A stretch of 6,649 nt of DNA, from NCBI GenBank assembly GCA_947475855.1, contig CANJPN010000348.1, positions 1 through 6,649 of the forward strand, read 5' to 3'. The notes beneath the pieces were generated by a model. It saw nothing but the letters and a program-made list of their open reading frames with translations. It was not told where the DNA came from and did not search any database. The position numbers and the translations under genes are program-made. Below are positions 6,478 to 6,649 of the stretch, piece by piece (the first letter of the stretch is position 1; each line of letters begins with the position of its first letter). Source of the DNA: Bradyrhizobiaceae bacterium (GTDB lineage Bacteria > Pseudomonadota > Alphaproteobacteria > Rhizobiales > Hyphomicrobiaceae).

Positions 6478-6649
6478 TCAGCCACACTGCGCGCGGTGGC
6501 GGAGCAAGTGGTCTGCAAGAACGATGGCCATCATGGCTTCGCCGACGGGGACGGCGCGAATGCCGACGCAGGGATCGTGGCGGCCCTTGGTCAGGATCTC
6601 GGTTTCGTTGCCATGGCGGTCGATGGTGCGGCGGGGGATGAGCAGCGAC
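6478..6649 (-). CDS. aroC: Chorismate synthase, C-terminal fragment at window edge
   Basis: The last 56 residues of chorismate synthase, from SLLIPRRTID to the TGA at 6480-6478; the rest lies beyond the window. The conserved C-terminal signature R-H-D-P-C-V-G-I-R-A-V-P-V-G-E-A-M is complete (residues 23-39 of the fragment), followed by the usual ADHLLRHR tail. The enzyme converts 5-enolpyruvylshikimate-3-phosphate to chorismate using reduced FMN, the last step of the shikimate pathway, in the cytoplasm. Frame and product are clear from this signature alone. No terminator hairpin is seen in the 49 bases before the HAD gene, which fits read-through into it. The first complete codon in the window ends at 6648. 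Confidence 0.95.
   Translation of the reverse strand, partial: SLLIPRRTIDRHGNETEILTKGRHDPCVGIRAVPVGEAMMAIVLADHLLRHRAQCG

Noticed and set aside
6006..6641. Plus-strand frame of 211 codons opposite the HAD gene and aroC
   Set aside because: Opposite two clear coding regions and without domain resemblance; GC-rich codon bias explains the absence of stops.

Overview
The window is GC-rich chromosomal DNA with G/C-biased third codon positions, tightly packed genes and export signals of ordinary Gram-negative type. A receptor of the Bug/TctC family, a patatin-like lipase and an alphaproteobacterial-looking chorismate synthase tail suggest a Bradyrhizobium/Rhodopseudomonas/Afipia-type alphaproteobacterium. 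That placement is an inference from gene style; no rRNA or other marker is present.

Layout. At the left edge (1-723, minus strand) lies the N-terminal part of an exported SGNH/GDSL hydrolase; its C-terminus is outside the window. A 415-base divergent intergenic region (724-1138) with two inverted repeats follows. Two plus-strand genes come next: a patatin-like phospholipase (1139-2317) and a periplasmic solute-binding protein of the tripartite tricarboxylate transporter (Bug) family (2461-3474). They converge on a minus-strand block across a short spacer (3475-3601) that carries two adjacent hairpins. The minus-strand block, read from the right edge, is: chorismate synthase aroC (C-terminus only, 6478-6649), a HAD-superfamily hydrolase of haloacid dehalogenase type II form (5712-6428), a luciferase-like flavin-dependent monooxygenase similar to YhbW (4587-5606) and a short-chain dehydrogenase/reductase (3602-4462).

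How the genes may work together. aroC (end of the shikimate pathway) and the HAD gene are 49 bases apart and could be co-transcribed. The flavin monooxygenase and SDR are both broad-family oxidoreductases with unknown substrates; same-strand order with gaps of 105 and 124 bases allows one long transcript but does not prove it. The Bug receptor has no membrane partner (TctA/TctB) here, so it is either an orphan receptor or works with a transporter elsewhere. The exported hydrolase and the lipase are divergent and might share control through the inverted repeats between them.

No mobile element, CRISPR array, tRNA, rRNA or obvious defence system is visible. This looks like an ordinary housekeeping and accessory-metabolism region. 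The points most worth checking are departures from family motifs (the Bug protein, the HAD protein) and the hairpins between genes.
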